Assembly (NCBI GenBank): GCA_014323765.1
Contig: JACONM010000012.1
Location: forward strand, 115,787 to 166,185
Direction of reading: 5' to 3'
Length of the DNA stretch: 50,399 nucleotides
DNA from: Cellvibrionales bacterium
Lineage (GTDB): Bacteria; Pseudomonadota; Gammaproteobacteria; Pseudomonadales; GM7GCV1
The notes beneath the pieces were generated by a model that ran no database searches, was not told the DNA's origin, and saw nothing but the letters and a program-made list of their open reading frames with translations. A program made the translations under genes and the position numbers. Position 1 is the first letter of the stretch, and the number at the start of each line of letters is the position of its first letter. This document shows positions 9,364 through 18,753 of this stretch, piece by piece.

Positions 9364-9790
9364 CAATAATGGCGCAGGTCAGCAGCCCAGAGACGGCCAT
9401 ATCCCCGTCCACCGTAGCCTCCACCGCAAATTTCCAGATGTGCCGCCGGTTGGTCACCACTCGCGAATGCAAATCCAGCCGATCGCCCGGCACCACCCGC
9501 CGGCGGAAGCGCACATTTTCGATACCGGCGAAAAGGTACAGCAGCCCATCGTCCGGGGTCTGCCCCTTAGTGCGGAAGCCGAGCACCCCGGAAGCCTGCG
9601 CCAGAGCCTCGATAATCACCACCCCAGGCAGGATCGGCGCGTTGGGGAAATGCCCCTGAAACAGGTCTTCGTTGAAGGTGATGTTTTTGTAAGCGCGGAT
9701 GCGCTCGCCGATGACCAGCTCCTCCACCCGATCGACCAACAGCATGGGGTAGCGATGCGGGAGGTATTTTTGAATTTCGAGAATATCCAC
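9356..9790 (-). CDS. fabZ: (3R)-hydroxyacyl-ACP dehydratase FabZ
   Basis: Dehydrates 3-hydroxyacyl-ACP in fatty acid elongation; it competes with LpxA and LpxD for the same substrate, hence the shared cluster. The hot-dog fold signature is clear: L-P-H-R-Y-P-M-L-L-V-D-R-V at the start, then G-H-F-P-N-A-P-I-L-P-G-V with the catalytic histidine, and I-I-E-A-L-A-Q-A-S-G with the catalytic glutamate. It is 144 residues with a GTG start. lpxD lies 11 bases upstream and lpxA overlaps downstream. Confidence 0.96.
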   Translation of the reverse strand: MDILEIQKYLPHRYPMLLVDRVEELVIGERIRAYKNITFNEDLFQGHFPNAPILPGVVIIEALAQASGVLGFRTKGQTPDDGLLYLFAGIENVRFRRRVVPGDRLDLHSRVVTNRRHIWKFAVEATVDGDMAVSGLLTCAIIDA

Positions 9791-9801
9791 GGGCGTTGCT
9801 G

Positions 9802-10893
9802 CTACTGCTGGCGATTGGCGGGCTTCATTTTACCGCCATTTTTGCCGGCATTTTGACCGGCTTGGTCCGCCTCGAGCCGTTCCACGCGCTTGAACAGATC
9901 ATTCAGGCGGTCGAAGCGCACCGCATTTTTGCGCCACTGACTGGCCTCGGAGAACCCGGTACCAGACACATAGGTGCCCGGCCGGTCGATGCTTTTGGTA
10001 ATGCGCGTCTGCCCGCCGATCTGTACATGGTCCGCCACCCGGATATGACCCGCCAACCCAGACTGCCCGCCCATGCTGCACCCCTTGCCGAGCCGCGCAC
10101 TGCCCGCCATCCCGCACTGGCCGGTAATCGCGCTGTGGTCGCCAATCTCACAGTTGTGCGCGATATGCACCAGATTATCCAGCTTGACCCCGGCACCGAT
10201 ACGGGTGTCATCCAGTGCCCCGCGGTCGATGCAAGTATTGGCGCCAATCTCCACCTCATCACCGATAATCACCCGCCCCAGCTGGTGAATTTTCAGAAAC
10301 CCCTCGGCGGTGGGCGCAAAGCCGAAGCCATCCGACCCCACCACCACCCCCGCATGCAGCAGGCAGCGCGCCCCAATCTGCACCCCGCTATACAGGCTAA
10401 CATTGGCGCAAAGCACCGAATCCGCACCGATGGTGACCTCTTCCCCGATGCAGGAATTGGCCCCGATCACCACCCCATCCCCAAGCCGCGCCCCCGCGCC
10501 GATGCTGGCATGCGGGCCCACATGCACCCCCGCACCAAGCATCGCCGCGGCATCCACCACAGCACTCGGATGCACCCCGGCGGGCGGTTTCGGGCGGGCG
10601 AAGAGCGTGGTCAAACGAGCGTAACCGAGATAGGGGTCGGCCAGCACCAGCCGATGCACCGGGCACTGCTCGATCAGGTCTTCAGTAATCAGAGCCGCCG
10701 CAGCGCGGGTGCGGGCCAAGGCCGCAGCGTAGGATTTAGAAGCGACGAAGGTTAACTGCGCAGGCCCCGCACGGTCCGGGTTGGCAATACCGCAAATCTC
10801 AATATCGCCCGCCGCCTCCGCATCCGCCCCCCCCTCCCCCGCTATCAGCCGCGCCCCGAGCTGCTCGGCCAGATCGGCAAGGCGGAATCCCAC
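9802..10893 (-). CDS. lpxD: UDP-3-O-acylglucosamine N-acyltransferase LpxD
   Basis: The third step of lipid A synthesis, adding the second 3-hydroxyacyl chain to the amino group. The N-terminal uridine-binding domain (to about 100) contains L-T-F-V-A-S-K-S-Y. It is followed by hexapeptide repeats from about residue 105 to 310, including the catalytic H-I-A-H-N region and G-M-A-G-S. A C-terminal amphipathic helix ([15 protein letters not shown]) and a Lys/Gly/Gln-rich tail complete it. It has 363 residues, about 20 more than E. coli because of the tail. GTG start; 28 bases after skp. Confidence 0.96.
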   Translation of the reverse strand: MGFRLADLAEQLGARLIAGEGGADAEAAGDIEICGIANPDRAGPAQLTFVASKSYAAALARTRAAAALITEDLIEQCPVHRLVLADPYLGYARLTTLFARPKPPAGVHPSAVVDAAAMLGAGVHVGPHASIGAGARLGDGVVIGANSCIGEEVTIGADSVLCANVSLYSGVQIGARCLLHAGVVVGSDGFGFAPTAEGFLKIHQLGRVIIGDEVEIGANTCIDRGALDDTRIGAGVKLDNLVHIAHNCEIGDHSAITGQCGMAGSARLGKGCSMGGQSGLAGHIRVADHVQIGGQTRITKSIDRPGTYVSGTGFSEASQWRKNAVRFDRLNDLFKRVERLEADQAGQNAGKNGGKMKPANRQQ

Positions 10894-10921
10894 AGGGCAC
10901 GGCTCCGGTTAGTTGCTCGGC

Positions 10922-11452
10922 TTATTTACTCAGCCGGGCAGCCAGCTTGACCGTGATGTTATGCGCATCGGCGGCATGGTGGACCGCATTATGGTCCAGC
11001 AACAGGGAAATTTTCTCGTCTTTAATGATCTCTTGCAGGGCCTCGGCAGCCGCCGGGCGCATACGATTGATCAGCTGGCGCACCACGCGCTCACGCTCGG
11101 CCTGAATTTTTTTATTGTTAAGCTCCAAATCCGCAGCCAGAAACTGCCGCTGCCGCTGATATTCGCCAATTTTGGCCGCATCCTTGTCTTGCTGCCACTT
11201 CTGGCTGTTGGCCTGCGCGTCCTTCTCCAACGCTTGAATATCAGCCAGCAACGTCTGCGCCTCGGTGACCAAGGCTTTGAAGGTCGCGTCTTCTTCCAGC
11301 GCGGCCAGCGCGGCCTGCCCGGGGGTGGACTGCAAAATCCCCGCCTGAATGTTGACCACGGCGATATTCTGCGCGGCGACTGCCGAGCTAAACAGGGCCG
11401 CGCCAGTCAGGGAGCCGACCAACAGCAGAGTGCGAGCGATGGATCTGAACAC
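10922..11452 (-). CDS. skp: Periplasmic chaperone Skp/OmpH
   Basis: A periplasmic holdase that keeps outer-membrane proteins unfolded on their way to BamA. It has 176 residues with a signal peptide (positive start, hydrophobic core, cleavage near A-V-A-A-Q at about 27). The mature part opens with I-A-V-V-N-I-Q-A, the OmpH-family start, and continues as long charged coiled-coil helices (about 50-140), the tentacles of the trimer. The start is GTG with GGAGG eight bases upstream. It lies 18 bases downstream of bamA, the conserved order. Members of this family are often sigma-E controlled; no such promoter was seen here. Confidence 0.93.
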   Translation of the reverse strand: MFRSIARTLLLVGSLTGAALFSSAVAAQNIAVVNIQAGILQSTPGQAALAALEEDATFKALVTEAQTLLADIQALEKDAQANSQKWQQDKDAAKIGEYQRQRQFLAADLELNNKKIQAERERVVRQLINRMRPAAAEALQEIIKDEKISLLLDHNAVHHAADAHNITVKLAARLSK

Positions 11453-11470
11453 GGGATTACCTCCGGTAAA

Positions 11471-13885
11471 TTAAAACGTTTGCCCCAGCGAAAACTGGAA
11501 AAATTCAGTGCGTTCCGGCTCCACTAGAGTGCCGCCGCTACGGCCATTCTGCCCGCGGCCTAGGGCAAAAGACAGCGGCCCAAAACCGCTCAGCCAAGTC
11601 AGCCCCACCCCGTAAGAATACCGCAATTCATCGAAGCTAGGCTTAAAACAAAACACCTGCCGCGGCCCGCAATCGGTGTCGAACACATTGCCCGCATCCA
11701 CAAAAGCCGTCGCCTGCACCGAACGCTGGTCCGGCAAAAAGGGCAGCGGCAGCAGCAATTCGGCGGAGCCGCTGATCAGCACATTGCCGCCGATCGGGTC
11801 GGCATCATCGCGCAGGCGACAGCCACCGGACAGATCCGCTTCCCGCCACAGCGAAGCGAATGGCGGGCTACCGCCCTCCGATTCCGGGCATCTCTGCGCC
11901 GGCGATTCCCGCGGCCCCAGCGTATTGCTCTCAAACCCACGCACCGACCCAAACCCGCCCGCGTAGTAATTCTCAAAAAACGGCAGGCGTTTGCCGGAAT
12001 CGAGACTCTGCCCCCAGCCAAGCTCAGTGGTAAAGCGCATAGTCCAGGGACCAGTCAAATGCACCAGCTTGCGCCCATCGTAGCGAACTTTGACATAGGG
12101 CGCATCGCTACCGGGCAAAGCCGCTTCCAAATTCAACCGCTGACGGCTACCGCGGGTGGCGAACACCCCGCGGTTAAGGGTACTGCGCCCCCAGCCGCCG
12201 GACAGTTTCAGCTGATCAAAACTGCGCCCACCGCGGACAAATTCCTCGATCTCATCCGATGCGATGCGCCCCACCTCCACATCGATATTCTCATAGCCAA
12301 AACTAAACGAAAGCCGCGATATTTCCGAAGTCGGGTAACTATAGCTGACATCAAACCCCCGCGCATCGGTCGAATAGGTCGCCACATCCAATTCCTCAAA
12401 ATCAGTGTTGCGCGCAAACAGGGAATAGCCCGCGCTGATGCCGTCTTCGGTGAAATAGGGGTCGGTGTAACTCAGGCTCAGCGACTCGCGATAGGTGCTG
12501 CGCTGGACGCTGATGCCGACACGGTTGCCACTGCCGAGGAAGTTATTTTCCTGCAAACTCAGCCCCAGAATAGCCCCGCGATTCTGAGTAAAACCAATGC
12601 TCGCGCTGACGCTGCCGGAGGGCTGCTCTTCAACCGTATAGATCACATCCACTTGGTCGCTAGTGCCGGGCACCGGCACGACCTCGGATTCCACCTCCTT
12701 GAAAAACCCCAGCCGGTCTAGCCGCACCTTGCCAAAATCGATCAGCTGATCCGAAGCCACCGAGGATTCAAACTGCCGCAATTCCCGCCGCAGCACCTCG
12801 CCAGCAGTGCGGGTGTTGCCGCGAAATTCGATGCGCCGCACATAGGTGCGCTTTTGCGGGTCGATAAAAAACACCGTATTCACCGTGCCGGCCTCATCAT
12901 CGATATCCAAAATCTCGCGCACCTCGGCAAAACTGTAGCCCTCGTTGCCGAGCCGCTCGGTAATAATTTCCACAGTCGCACTAACCCGCGCCTGCGAAAA
13001 ATCCTGCCCCTCGCGCACCAAAACATAACGGCGCAACGCCCGCTCCGGGATAACCAACTCGCCCAGCAGGTCGATCTCGCCAAAGCGATAGACCTCGCCC
13101 TCGGTCACATTCACCGTGATATAGACAGCGCGCTTGTCCGGGCTGACCGACACCTGCGTGGAATCGATATTGAAGCGAATGTAGCCACGGTCCAAATAAT
13201 GCGATTCCAACGTCTCCAGATCACCAGCCAGCTTTTCACGGGCATAGCGGTCCTTGCCAGTAAGCCAGGTGAACCGCCCGCTAGTGCGCGATTCGAACAG
13301 GTCCAGCAGCTCCGCATCGGAAAATTTCTGGTTGCCAACCAAGTTTATCGCCTTGACCTTGGCCTTTTTGCCCTCGTCGATAGTGATATCGATGGCGATG
13401 CGGTTGCGCGGCAATTCACGGATTTCGGTCTCCAAAGTCGCGCCATACAACCCCTGCGAAACATACTCGCGGCTCAGGGCTTTGCTCATGCCATCCAAAG
13501 TCGCCGGCTTGAATATCTGCCCCTCGGCCAAGCCATTCTCTCGCAGCGATTTCAGCAGATCCTCGTCCTTGATAACCTTGTTGCCTTCCAAGTTAATTTC
13601 CGAAATAGCCGGCCGCTCGGACAGCTGCATCACCAACACATCGCCATCGCGATAGACGGCAATATCATCAAAAAAGCCGGTCCTGAACAACGCCCGAATG
13701 CTGTTTTGGATGACCACCGGGTCGGCCCGGTCCCCCACCCGCACCGGCACCGCCGCAAACACAGACCCCGCCGAGACACGCTGCAGTCCCTCCACTCGCA
13801 GATCCGCGATTTGAAAACTGTACGCCTGCGCTCCCGCCGGCCCCCCAAGCGCGACCAAAAACAGCAAAGCCCGCCAAGCATGCAT
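11471..13885 (-). CDS. bamA: Outer membrane protein assembly factor BamA
   Basis: The core of the beta-barrel assembly machine, inserting proteins in the outer membrane. It begins with a signal peptide (L-L-F-L-V-A-L, then A-G-A-Q-A at about 20). Five POTRA domains follow to about residue 420 (L-R-V-E-G-L-Q-R-V-S opens the first), then a 16-strand barrel. The barrel carries the conserved V-R-G-F-E-S-N of loop 6 and ends in F-Q-F-S-L-G-Q-T-F with a terminal aromatic residue. I chose the ATG at 13885 (804 residues, E. coli 810) because it starts directly at the signal peptide; an upstream in-frame ATG at 13951 would overlap rseP and hide the signal. No clear Shine-Dalgarno precedes the chosen start. 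Confidence 0.95.
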   Translation of the reverse strand: MHAWRALLFLVALGGPAGAQAYSFQIADLRVEGLQRVSAGSVFAAVPVRVGDRADPVVIQNSIRALFRTGFFDDIAVYRDGDVLVMQLSERPAISEINLEGNKVIKDEDLLKSLRENGLAEGQIFKPATLDGMSKALSREYVSQGLYGATLETEIRELPRNRIAIDITIDEGKKAKVKAINLVGNQKFSDAELLDLFESRTSGRFTWLTGKDRYAREKLAGDLETLESHYLDRGYIRFNIDSTQVSVSPDKRAVYITVNVTEGEVYRFGEIDLLGELVIPERALRRYVLVREGQDFSQARVSATVEIITERLGNEGYSFAEVREILDIDDEAGTVNTVFFIDPQKRTYVRRIEFRGNTRTAGEVLRRELRQFESSVASDQLIDFGKVRLDRLGFFKEVESEVVPVPGTSDQVDVIYTVEEQPSGSVSASIGFTQNRGAILGLSLQENNFLGSGNRVGISVQRSTYRESLSLSYTDPYFTEDGISAGYSLFARNTDFEELDVATYSTDARGFDVSYSYPTSEISRLSFSFGYENIDVEVGRIASDEIEEFVRGGRSFDQLKLSGGWGRSTLNRGVFATRGSRQRLNLEAALPGSDAPYVKVRYDGRKLVHLTGPWTMRFTTELGWGQSLDSGKRLPFFENYYAGGFGSVRGFESNTLGPRESPAQRCPESEGGSPPFASLWREADLSGGCRLRDDADPIGGNVLISGSAELLLPLPFLPDQRSVQATAFVDAGNVFDTDCGPRQVFCFKPSFDELRYSYGVGLTWLSGFGPLSFALGRGQNGRSGGTLVEPERTEFFQFSLGQTF

Positions 13886-13931
13886 GCGCCCGCGCCCAGT
13901 TCGGCGCACAGCAGGCCAGGCCCAAGGCACC

Positions 13932-15338
13932 CTAAAGCCGCAAAAAATCATTGTAAAGTGCCAGCAACATAACCCCGAACACCAACGCCATGCCGGCCTG
14001 CATAGCCGCCTGCTGCACCGCCAAACTGAGCGGCGATCGCTTGACGGCCTCGATCAGATAAAACAGCAAATGCCCCCCATCGAGCATGGGAATAGGCAGC
14101 AGATTCAGCACACCAAGCATAATGCTCATCAGTGCCAGAAACGACAAAAACTGCTGCCAGCCCGCCTCCGCCGAAGCCCCGGCAAATTTGGCAATGGACA
14201 CCGGCCCGCCCAGCGAGCGGGTGGATATCTGCCCGCTAATCAGCTTGCCCAGCGACTCCAAAATAAACCGACTTTGCCCCCAGGTTTTCTGCACCGCCGC
14301 CGCACCCGCCTCAAGCACACCGTACTGCCGCGGGCGCAGCATTTCCGCCGGCCACTCGGGCAGCTGCGGCGCAACCCCGGCCCGCCCATATTCTGCACCG
14401 CCCTCGACAACAACCCGCTGCGGGTGCAAACTCAGGCGCACCACTTCCGAATCGCGCTCCACCAGCAAATCAAGCGACCGACCCGGCGCGGCATACACCA
14501 TGTCGCGCCACTGCTGCCAGCCGGCAATCGCGGTCTCATCCATCTCGATAATACGGTCGCCAGCCCGCAACCCCGCCGCCGCAGCCGCACTACCGGCCTG
14601 CACCCGCCCGATAACGGGTTCGATATGCGGACTGAAGGGCACCAGCCCCAGCGAGCCAAGCAGATCCGGCGCATCGGCAGCGCGATGCCAGTCGCGAATC
14701 GGCAGCGCGTAACCCTGATAGCTCTGAATGTCCCCCGCCCCGCGCAAGGCCGGATCGACCAGCTGCAAGCGAATCTGGCCAGACTCCCCCACGCGCCGCA
14801 CCAGCGCAGCCAGCACCTCCTCCCAAGTCGCCACCGGGCGGTCATCCACCCGCACAATCTCACTGTTCGCCGGCACCCCCTGCTGTGCCGCCAGCGAGCC
14901 GGGCACCACGCTGCCGATAACCGGGGCGATGCCACGGGTGCCAGCCAAAAAGATCGCAAAATAGACCACCACTGCCAGCAGCAAATTAAACACCGGCCCA
15001 GCCAACACAATAGCGGCGCGCTGCCACAGGGGTTTGCGGCAAAAACTTCGGTGCGGCTCGGCGGCATCAGCCCCCGCATCGGCCTTCGCTTCCGCTTCCT
15101 GCCCGGGGCCAATCAGCATCTCTCCCTGCATCTTGACATAACCGCCAAGCGGCAGGGCCGCCAGCACAAACTGAGTCTCACCGCGCTGCCACTGCACCAG
15201 CGGCGGACCAAAGCCGATGGAAAACCGCTCCACCCGCACCCCACAGCGGCGCGCCACCCAGTAATGGCCGAATTCGTGAACGCCAACCAAGATAAACAGG
15301 GCCACCAGCGCATAAAAAATGGTTGCAAGAATCGCCAC
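13932..15338 (-). CDS. rseP: Site-2 intramembrane zinc protease RseP
   Basis: Cleaves anti-sigma factor RseA within the membrane to release sigma-E in envelope stress, and clears remnant signal peptides. The first membrane helix contains H-E-F-G-H (the zinc HExxH). The C-terminal helices contain L-N-L-L-P-I-P-M-L-D-G-G-H with the third zinc ligand. Two PDZ domains lie between (about 120-330; G-L-R-A-G-D-R-I is visible). It has 468 residues with a GTG start and a strong AAGGAG seven bases upstream. It precedes bamA in transcription, linking stress signalling to barrel assembly. Confidence 0.95.
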   Translation of the reverse strand: MAILATIFYALVALFILVGVHEFGHYWVARRCGVRVERFSIGFGPPLVQWQRGETQFVLAALPLGGYVKMQGEMLIGPGQEAEAKADAGADAAEPHRSFCRKPLWQRAAIVLAGPVFNLLLAVVVYFAIFLAGTRGIAPVIGSVVPGSLAAQQGVPANSEIVRVDDRPVATWEEVLAALVRRVGESGQIRLQLVDPALRGAGDIQSYQGYALPIRDWHRAADAPDLLGSLGLVPFSPHIEPVIGRVQAGSAAAAAGLRAGDRIIEMDETAIAGWQQWRDMVYAAPGRSLDLLVERDSEVVRLSLHPQRVVVEGGAEYGRAGVAPQLPEWPAEMLRPRQYGVLEAGAAAVQKTWGQSRFILESLGKLISGQISTRSLGGPVSIAKFAGASAEAGWQQFLSFLALMSIMLGVLNLLPIPMLDGGHLLFYLIEAVKRSPLSLAVQQAAMQAGMALVFGVMLLALYNDFLRL

Positions 15339-15362
15339 AAAAACTCCTTATCGACCGCCTTA

Positions 15363-15389
15363 TTTACCGCTTTTACCGCTTTTACCGCT
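15363..15389. repeat. Three tandem 9-bp repeats creating three in-frame stops at the dxr end
   Basis: The unit TTTACCGCT (plus strand) occurs three times without change. Read in the dxr frame it becomes CGG TAA AAG, CGG TAA AAG, CGG TAA, so the normal stop is followed by two more in-frame TAA codons. It probably arose by slippage. It fills most of the 43-base gap between dxr and rseP. Confidence 0.85.
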
Positions 15390-16548
15390 GGTAACGCACC
15401 AGCAACTCGCCAGCCACAGAACGCGCCTGCGCATCCACATAAAAGACTTCTTCTAGGCTGGCAGGTTCCGCCAAATCGAGCTTTTCAAGAGTGCCCGCCA
15501 CCACCGCAGCAATATCGGTGAAGCCAAGCGCACCGTCCAAGAAAGCCGCCACCGCCACCTCATTGGCGGCATTCAACACCGCCGGGGCCGCGCCCATTTT
15601 CTGCGCCACCTCGCGAGCGAGGACAAAGCAGGGGTAAGCATCCGCGTCTAGAGTAGCAAAATTAAACACCCAATCGCCCGGGGTCGCCGCCGCACCGCCG
15701 GACTGCAAGCGCTCCGGCCAATCGAGAGCGCAGGCGATGGGGGTGCGCATATCCGGCTCACCCAGCTGCGCCAACAGCGAGCCATCGCGATATTGCACCA
15801 TGGAATGGACGATGCTTTGCGGATGCAACAGCACCTCGATCCGCTCCACCGGCAGCCCAAACAGCCAGTGCGCCTCGATCAGCTCCAGCCCCTTATTCAT
15901 CATGGTGGCGGAATCCACGGATATTTTGCGCCCCATGCGCCAGTTGGGGTGGCGGCAGGCTTGCTCCGGGCGCACGGTTTTCAGCTGCTCCATCGACCAG
16001 CCGCGGAAAGGCCCGCCCGAGGCGGTCAGCCAGATGCGCTCGACGGCCCCGCGCTCCCCCGCTGGCGGCATGCATTGCAAAATCGCGTTATGTTCGCTGT
16101 CGATCGGCAGCAAGACCGCCCCGCTGCGGGCCGCCGCCTCCAGCAACAGGCGACCGCCGCAAACCAGCGATTCCTTATTCGCCAGCAACACCCGCTTGCC
16201 AGCCTCAGCCGCCGCAAAGGTCGCGCCCAGCCCCGCCGCGCCCACAATGGCGGCCACCACAGTATCCGCCTCCGGGTGCGCCGCCAGCTCCGCCGCCGCC
16301 TGCGGGCCGCTCAGCACTTCAGCCGGCAAGCCATGCTCGGCAACCTGCCGGGCCAAATCTTGCCCCGCCTGCGGATCACTCATGGCGGCAAATTGCGCAT
16401 CATGTGTCAGGATCTGTTTGAACATGAGTGCCGCATCGGTGTTCGCCACCAGCCCCCAGACGTGATGGCTATCACGATTGCGCCAGAGCACATCCAGAGT
16501 GGTCTTCCCGATGGAGCCGGTGGAACCCAAAATCAAGACATTGCGCAC
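15382..16548 (-). CDS. dxr: 1-deoxy-D-xylulose-5-phosphate reductoisomerase
   Basis: The committed NADPH-dependent step of the MEP isoprenoid pathway, making MEP from DXP. The NADPH-binding start L-G-S-T-G-S-I-G-K-T is followed by A-N-K-E-S-L-V and P-I-D-S-E-H-N (metal and substrate), S-G-G-P-F, and W-R-M-G-R-K-I-S-V-D-S-A-T-M-M-N-K-G. It has 388 residues (E. coli 398) and a GTG start. It stands next to uppS and cdsA, which use its products or build phospholipid, in the usual order. The 3' end has a tandem repeat giving three stop codons. Confidence 0.96.
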   Translation of the reverse strand: MRNVLILGSTGSIGKTTLDVLWRNRDSHHVWGLVANTDAALMFKQILTHDAQFAAMSDPQAGQDLARQVAEHGLPAEVLSGPQAAAELAAHPEADTVVAAIVGAAGLGATFAAAEAGKRVLLANKESLVCGGRLLLEAAARSGAVLLPIDSEHNAILQCMPPAGERGAVERIWLTASGGPFRGWSMEQLKTVRPEQACRHPNWRMGRKISVDSATMMNKGLELIEAHWLFGLPVERIEVLLHPQSIVHSMVQYRDGSLLAQLGEPDMRTPIACALDWPERLQSGGAAATPGDWVFNFATLDADAYPCFVLAREVAQKMGAAPAVLNAANEVAVAAFLDGALGFTDIAAVVAGTLEKLDLAEPASLEEVFYVDAQARSVAGELLVRYQR

Positions 16549-16561
16549 CGCACCGCCCCCG

Positions 16562-17410
16562 TCAACCCAAAGAAAAATCTAAAGAGAACGCCAGCACGCA
16601 AAAAATAAAACAGGGCGTGGCCGCCAACACCCCGTCTATGCGGTCCAGCAAGCCACCGTGGCCGGGCAACACCGTGCCGCTATCTTTGACCCCCTGACTG
16701 CGCTTGATACTGCTTTCCAACAGGTCACCCGCCACCGCAAACAAACTGGTCAGCAGCACCGTAAATAGGATCAGCAAACTCTGTTGCAAGTCGCGTCCCA
16801 ACAGCGCAATCAGCCCCAGCGCAAACAGCAAATTCGCCGCCAAGCCGCCGTAGAGTCCCTCCCAAGTCTTAGCCGGGCTGATCTGCGGTGCCACCCGGTT
16901 GCGCCCAAAGTGCCGCCCGACAAAATAGCCGCCAGTATCGACCAGGGTAACGATGGTGAACAGGCAAAACACCAGCCAAGCCCCATGCGGGTGCGCATGC
17001 AACAGCAGCAACCCACAAGCGGTGGACAGCAAAATCACCGCCCCCAGCACCGCGATGGCCCAGCCAGTGCGCAACAGCGGACGGCTCTCAGGAAAGCGCA
17101 CCAACAGCGGAATCAGCAAAACCCAAAAGCCGAGAGCAACCGCCGCCAACACCAATGCCAAATCCACCAGCTGCTCCCGAAACCAAAAAACGGCACAAAA
17201 CAGCCCCCCCAGCAACACCACATACCCCACACGCCCGACCCACCGCGCAATGCCAGCCAACCAGATCCATTCCCAGGCAGAAATAACCAACAACGCCAGC
17301 AAAAAGAGCGCAAACAGCGGCCAATCCGACCCGCTCAAAAGAGGCAAAAATATCGCGACTAAAGCCACGGCGATAAAGCCCATGGCGGTCGCCACCCGTT
17401 TAGCGAGCAT
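16562..17410 (-). CDS. cdsA: Phosphatidate cytidylyltransferase CdsA
   Basis: An inner-membrane enzyme that makes CDP-diacylglycerol from phosphatidate and CTP. It has 282 residues with about seven or eight hydrophobic helices. The C-terminal family signature is clear: S-I-K-R, then G-V-K-D-S-G, L-P-G-H-G-G and D-R-I-D. The residue after D-R-I-D is G where S is usual, a minor change. The ATG lies 5 bases after uppS and the stop 13 bases before dxr. Confidence 0.95.
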   Translation of the reverse strand: MLAKRVATAMGFIAVALVAIFLPLLSGSDWPLFALFLLALLVISAWEWIWLAGIARWVGRVGYVVLLGGLFCAVFWFREQLVDLALVLAAVALGFWVLLIPLLVRFPESRPLLRTGWAIAVLGAVILLSTACGLLLLHAHPHGAWLVFCLFTIVTLVDTGGYFVGRHFGRNRVAPQISPAKTWEGLYGGLAANLLFALGLIALLGRDLQQSLLILFTVLLTSLFAVAGDLLESSIKRSQGVKDSGTVLPGHGGLLDRIDGVLAATPCFIFCVLAFSLDFSLG

Positions 17411-17415
17411 ATCGC

Positions 17416-18171
17416 CTAGCCCGCCTTATCCGGCTCAGCACCCGCCGCCGGCCCCACCCCAAAACGCCGCTGCCGCAGACGATAGTCTTCCAAAGCCTTG
17501 CGCAGCCAATGGCGATCGAAATCCGGCCAATAGCAGCTGGCAAAATACAGCTCCGCGTAACTAATTTGCCAAAGCAAAAAATTGCTGATGCGCTGCTCGG
17601 CCCCGGTGCGGATCAGCAGGTCGACCGGCGGTAGATCAGCCAGTTCCAAATGGGCCGCCATCTGCGCCTCATCGATCGATTCCGCCCGCAGCTCGCCCGC
17701 CTGCACCTGCATCGCCAACCGCTGCGCCGCCTGTGCCAAGTCCCAACGCCCGCCGTAATCGGCCGCCACCACCAGGGTGTAATCGCCGCCAGCAGTATCG
17801 GCTTCCGCCGCAGCCATCAGCTTGCGCAGCCGAGCACTAAAGCGGTCGCGCCGGCCAATAATGCGCAACGCCACATTGCGCTGTTTTAATTCTTTGCGAT
17901 ACCGCTTGAGCACGGCGACAAACAGCGACATCAGTGCCCCCACTTCCTCCCGCGGGCGCCGCCAATTTTCACTGCTAAACGCAAACACGGTCAGCACCCG
18001 AATGCCGCTCTCTAGGCAGCCTTCCAGCACATCCTTAAGCCGCTCGACCCCCTCCTGATGGCCGACCACGCCTTCCAAATTACGCTCCCGTGCCCAGCGG
18101 TTGTTGCCATCCATAATGATGGCGACATGCTGGGGAGATTCGCGCTCCGGCTCCGGCGCAGGGTGGTTCAC
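17416..18171 (-). CDS. uppS: Undecaprenyl diphosphate synthase
   Basis: A cis-prenyltransferase that makes the C55 lipid carrier used for peptidoglycan and O-antigen. The N-terminal I-I-M-D-G-N-N-R-W-A has the catalytic aspartate (the common form is D-G-N-G-R-W-A; here the second G is N). F-A-F-S-S-E-N-W-R-R is the substrate loop and L-L-I-R-T-G-A-E-Q-R-I-S-N-F-L-L-W-Q the C-terminal signature. It has 251 residues and a GTG start, 9 bases after frr. Confidence 0.96.
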   Translation of the reverse strand: MNHPAPEPERESPQHVAIIMDGNNRWARERNLEGVVGHQEGVERLKDVLEGCLESGIRVLTVFAFSSENWRRPREEVGALMSLFVAVLKRYRKELKQRNVALRIIGRRDRFSARLRKLMAAAEADTAGGDYTLVVAADYGGRWDLAQAAQRLAMQVQAGELRAESIDEAQMAAHLELADLPPVDLLIRTGAEQRISNFLLWQISYAELYFASCYWPDFDRHWLRKALEDYRLRQRRFGVGPAAGAEPDKAG

Positions 18172-18180
18172 AGCCGCGCC

Positions 18181-18753
18181 CTAGATTTCGAGCAGGTCTT
18201 TTTCTTTGACGGCGAGAGCCGCCTCCACCCGCTCGATCTGCGTATCGGTCAGCTTTTGCACCTGCTCGGCAGCGCGACGTTCATCGTCCTCGGACAACTG
18301 CTTGTCCTTTTGCAACGCCTTAAGCGCAGCCATCGCATCGCGGCGGGCGGTGCGGATCGCCACGCGACAGTTTTCCGCCTCGGCGCGCGCTTGCCGGGTG
18401 TAATTTTTACGGGTCTCCTCGGTCAACACCGGCAACGGGACGCGAATCACCGCCCCGGCGGTGCTCGGATTCAACCCCAAATCAGACTTCATAATCGCCT
18501 TCTCAACCGCCGGCACCATGGCCTTTTCCCAAGGCGTTACCATCAGGGTGCGGGCATCCTCCACCGCCACCCCCGCCACCTGATTCAACGGCGTTTGCGC
18601 CCCGTAGTAATCGATCTGAATGCTGTCGAGCAGCCCCGGATGAGCGCGCCCGGTGCGGATGCGGTTGAATTGATGCTGAAGTGAATCGAGAGCCTTTTGC
18701 ATGCGCATTTCCGCCTCGCTCTGGATTGTCTCGCTGGATGCTTGGTCGTTCAT
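18181..18753 (-). CDS. frr: Ribosome recycling factor
   Basis: Splits the post-termination ribosome together with EF-G. It has 190 residues, with a three-helix bundle interrupted by a beta-rich domain. [10 protein letters not shown] is the conserved helix 1 element, and [10 protein letters not shown] and V-T-P-W-E belong to the second domain. Its ATG overlaps the pyrH stop by 4 bases (ATGA), so the two are translationally coupled, as in the common tsf-pyrH-frr order. Confidence 0.96.
   Translation of the reverse strand: MNDQASSETIQSEAEMRMQKALDSLQHQFNRIRTGRAHPGLLDSIQIDYYGAQTPLNQVAGVAVEDARTLMVTPWEKAMVPAVEKAIMKSDLGLNPSTAGAVIRVPLPVLTEETRKNYTRQARAEAENCRVAIRTARRDAMAALKALQKDKQLSEDDERRAAEQVQKLTDTQIERVEAALAVKEKDLLEI

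Noticed and set aside
13884-15521. 545-residue plus-strand open frame
   Set aside because: It lies opposite bamA and rseP, is full of H, R, P and Q runs typical of an antisense shadow in GC-rich DNA, and has no recognisable domain.
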